A DNA stretch of 64,000 bases from Pseudomonadota bacterium (GTDB taxonomy: Bacteria > Myxococcota_A > Polyangia > Polyangiales > Polyangiaceae): positions 1 to 64,000 of the forward strand of contig JAEWRL010000020.1 in the NCBI GenBank assembly GCA_023398955.1. Reading direction: 5' to 3'. A program made the translations under genes and the position numbers. Below the pieces are notes generated by a model, which was not told the DNA's origin, did not search any database, and saw only the letters and a list, made by a program, of their open reading frames with translations. Positions 63,501-64,000 of the stretch are shown here, one piece after another. Each line of letters starts with the position of its first letter. Position 1 is the stretch's first letter.

Positions 63501-63999
63501 GCTCGGCCTTGGCATAGAGTCGCTCGAGGCCGCGATAGGCCTCGAGACCCTCCGGGTCCGCCTCGATGACCGACTTCAGCCGTCTGATGGCTTCAGCATC
63601 GTCACCGAGCTTGGACTCGTAGATCTCGGCGATCCGGCACAGCACGGCGCTCCGCTCTGCGCCGCCGAGTGCTTCGGCGCGCGACTCGAGAAGCTTGACC
63701 AGGGCCAGATGGTCACCTGCTTGTTCGTAGAGTCGGGCTAGCGAGTCGCTGGCGCGCGGGTGGGCTGGGTCCTCATGGAGGATCTGTTCGTAGAGCTTGC
63801 GCGCGTTTGCGGGATCCCCCAGGTGCTCGATCAGCAGATCCGCAGCGTCGGCACGCAGATTCCGGCCTTGCGACGGAGTCGTGGCCATCTCGGCGAGACG
63901 CAGCAGCACCTGTCCGAGCTCTGCCCACTGCTGAGTCTTGCGGTAGACCTGCATCAAGCCCTCGACGGCCTTCTGGCTCGAGCCGTCGTGCTCGAGCAC
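60508..63999 (-). CDS. Large TPR-repeat protein, N terminus beyond the window
   Basis: At least 1,163 residues; the frame is open at the window edge, so the true start lies beyond 64000 and the first residue shown by a GTG is not a real start. The first 750 residues are the same TPR/HAT-like super-repeat as in the giant protein at 16819-28173 (ARKLYEQILHEDPAHPRASDSLARLYEQAGD). The C-terminal 400 residues are a different, non-repeat domain with LLTGLFAAIEPAVIAARA, RHLTFYRPGTYLRHLVASATALKAWLFAAIKL and GVDLTADRVGLIISHDLATAVELVRAS, ending LYSVSHDYLEMRRRLGIAID. The ADRVG-type segment faintly recalls M48-peptidase-like proteins, but no HExxH is seen. Function unknown. Confidence 0.88.
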   Translation of the reverse strand: MLEHDGSSQKAVEGLMQVYRKTQQWAELGQVLLRLAEMATTPSQGRNLRADAADLLIEHLGDPANARKLYEQILHEDPAHPRASDSLARLYEQAGDHLALVKLLESRAEALGGAERSAVLCRIAEIYESKLGDDAEAIRRLKSVIEADPEGLEAYRGLERLYAKAERYGDLLENLEAQLVIASTPRLQVTLLEKIAKVYEEQFLDNAKAAESLEQALRIDERYDPALASLPRYYRALDRWEDVAATYERHLTVLTDPTRRLPLALQLGKVAADQLGAPERAIKAYELVLEIEPTHPGALEALAKLRESAGDVDAALAAIEALASKAATPEQKAALWLRAARLLRALGDLDAAVERYQRAVEASPNDPELTLELRRTYVDSGDAEAAVQLAEKELAAAESDLARARLCGEIAELLYTKLGDPHRAQINAKKALNLDPGSLNGHAVLGEIAFDEDRFLEAASHLGAVVERAEMLEPSMAKRLLTRYVDAAARSGSTDKALAAGDALLRLAPDDCDALLRVTLVIFEHGDPKRSVELHYSLLERFADQLDLPTQAVVSYRYGESLRRAGHIEEARQQLEEASDLDPSAVAPLKAMAILHAEREDWEEVLRIKYRHLDIASAEDRVQLLLEMGEVAADKLRDSARAARSFTAALEEKPDDRRVLNRLMQLHSEEKNWDELLDVVLRLAEFVDDSKQKAKYLNTAAIVSSRQLGDVERALGFYEQVIALDPSIEKAFTDALALYRQRGDLAGVERLLQRKLEAATKSEDKAEELNTVVALARLYETEMNQIDLAVDAYENAQRLEPENRQWRDRLVRLYSFEPERYSTRAIALLEAILREDPYKSEKYESLRKLYTDIRHADGSWCVCQTLSVLGRAQPDEERFYTRMRSETAAPAQAVFVEEDWRDRITHPLTDPLLTGLFAAIEPAVIAARAQPLESFGFHPSQALDLASHERPMPQTLFYAAGVMGMAAPPSFENPNDQGGLGFIHSRQPAIGLGRVALSRRVPPQAAAFIAARHLTFYRPGTYLRHLVASATALKAWLFAAIKLVSPQFPGAPDIQGPMEEARRALDAQVQGQARDTMTRIVSRLVQQGGALDLKKWVAGVDLTADRVGLIISHDLATAVELVRASDDAANHVPKAERERELVLYSVSHDYLEMRRRLGIAIDS

Positions 64000-64000
64000 G

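Overview
The window is high-GC DNA from what looks like a myxobacterium (phylum Myxococcota, most likely a Polyangiales or Sorangiineae type). This is inferred from gene content, not from a database search. The clues are a histone-H1-like Lys/Ala protein, a zinc-finger histone-fold protein, giant TPR proteins, several putative lipoproteins with Gly/Ser/Asn-rich linkers and von Willebrand A domains, a lipoprotein GH9 cellulase, and a complete Gsp type II secretion operon.

Layout. 0.3-8.5 kb: initiator tRNA-fMet with its promoter and terminator (minus), a Glu/Leu/Phe/Val-type dehydrogenase, a TonB-like-anchor/PA14 protein, a small membrane protein, a GH9 cellulase lipoprotein, a Gfo/Idh/MocA oxidoreductase and a fatty-acid desaturase. 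8.7-11.9 kb: a chromatin-like cluster on the minus strand, made of a cyclic-nucleotide-binding protein, a zinc-finger + histone-fold protein and an H1-like protein. 12-16.6 kb: thiD, a membrane TPR protein, efp and a large lipoprotein. 16.8-29.7 kb: a 3,784-residue TPR solenoid gene followed closely by a DUF374 acyltransferase and a fold-type-IV PLP enzyme. 29.7-35.9 kb: a hypothetical gene, a DUF4097-like lipoprotein and the minus-strand run dnaX-recR-ridA-hypothetical.

36.4-41.1 kb: a sensor histidine kinase, bioA, a thioredoxin-like [2Fe-2S] protein and an NtrC-type sigma-54 activator. 41.3-55.5 kb: thirteen tightly packed, often ATGA-overlapping type II secretion genes in the order gspC-D-E-F-(signal-less GspG-like)-G-H-I-J-K-L-M-N, preceded by a good match to a sigma-54 -24/-12 promoter. 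The prepilin peptidase (GspO/PilD) is not in the window. 55.6-64 kb, all minus strand: a second large TPR protein cut by the window edge, two von Willebrand A putative lipoproteins, and a heme-copper oxidase subunit I homologue that has lost a CuB ligand and the key residues of both proton channels.

How the genes fit together: the sigma-54 activator sits directly upstream of the secretion operon and may control it. The cellulase is a plausible surface or export cargo. The histone-fold and H1-like genes suggest an unusual nucleoid. Intergenic DNA repeatedly carries short perfect or near-perfect tandem duplications of 11-25 bp.
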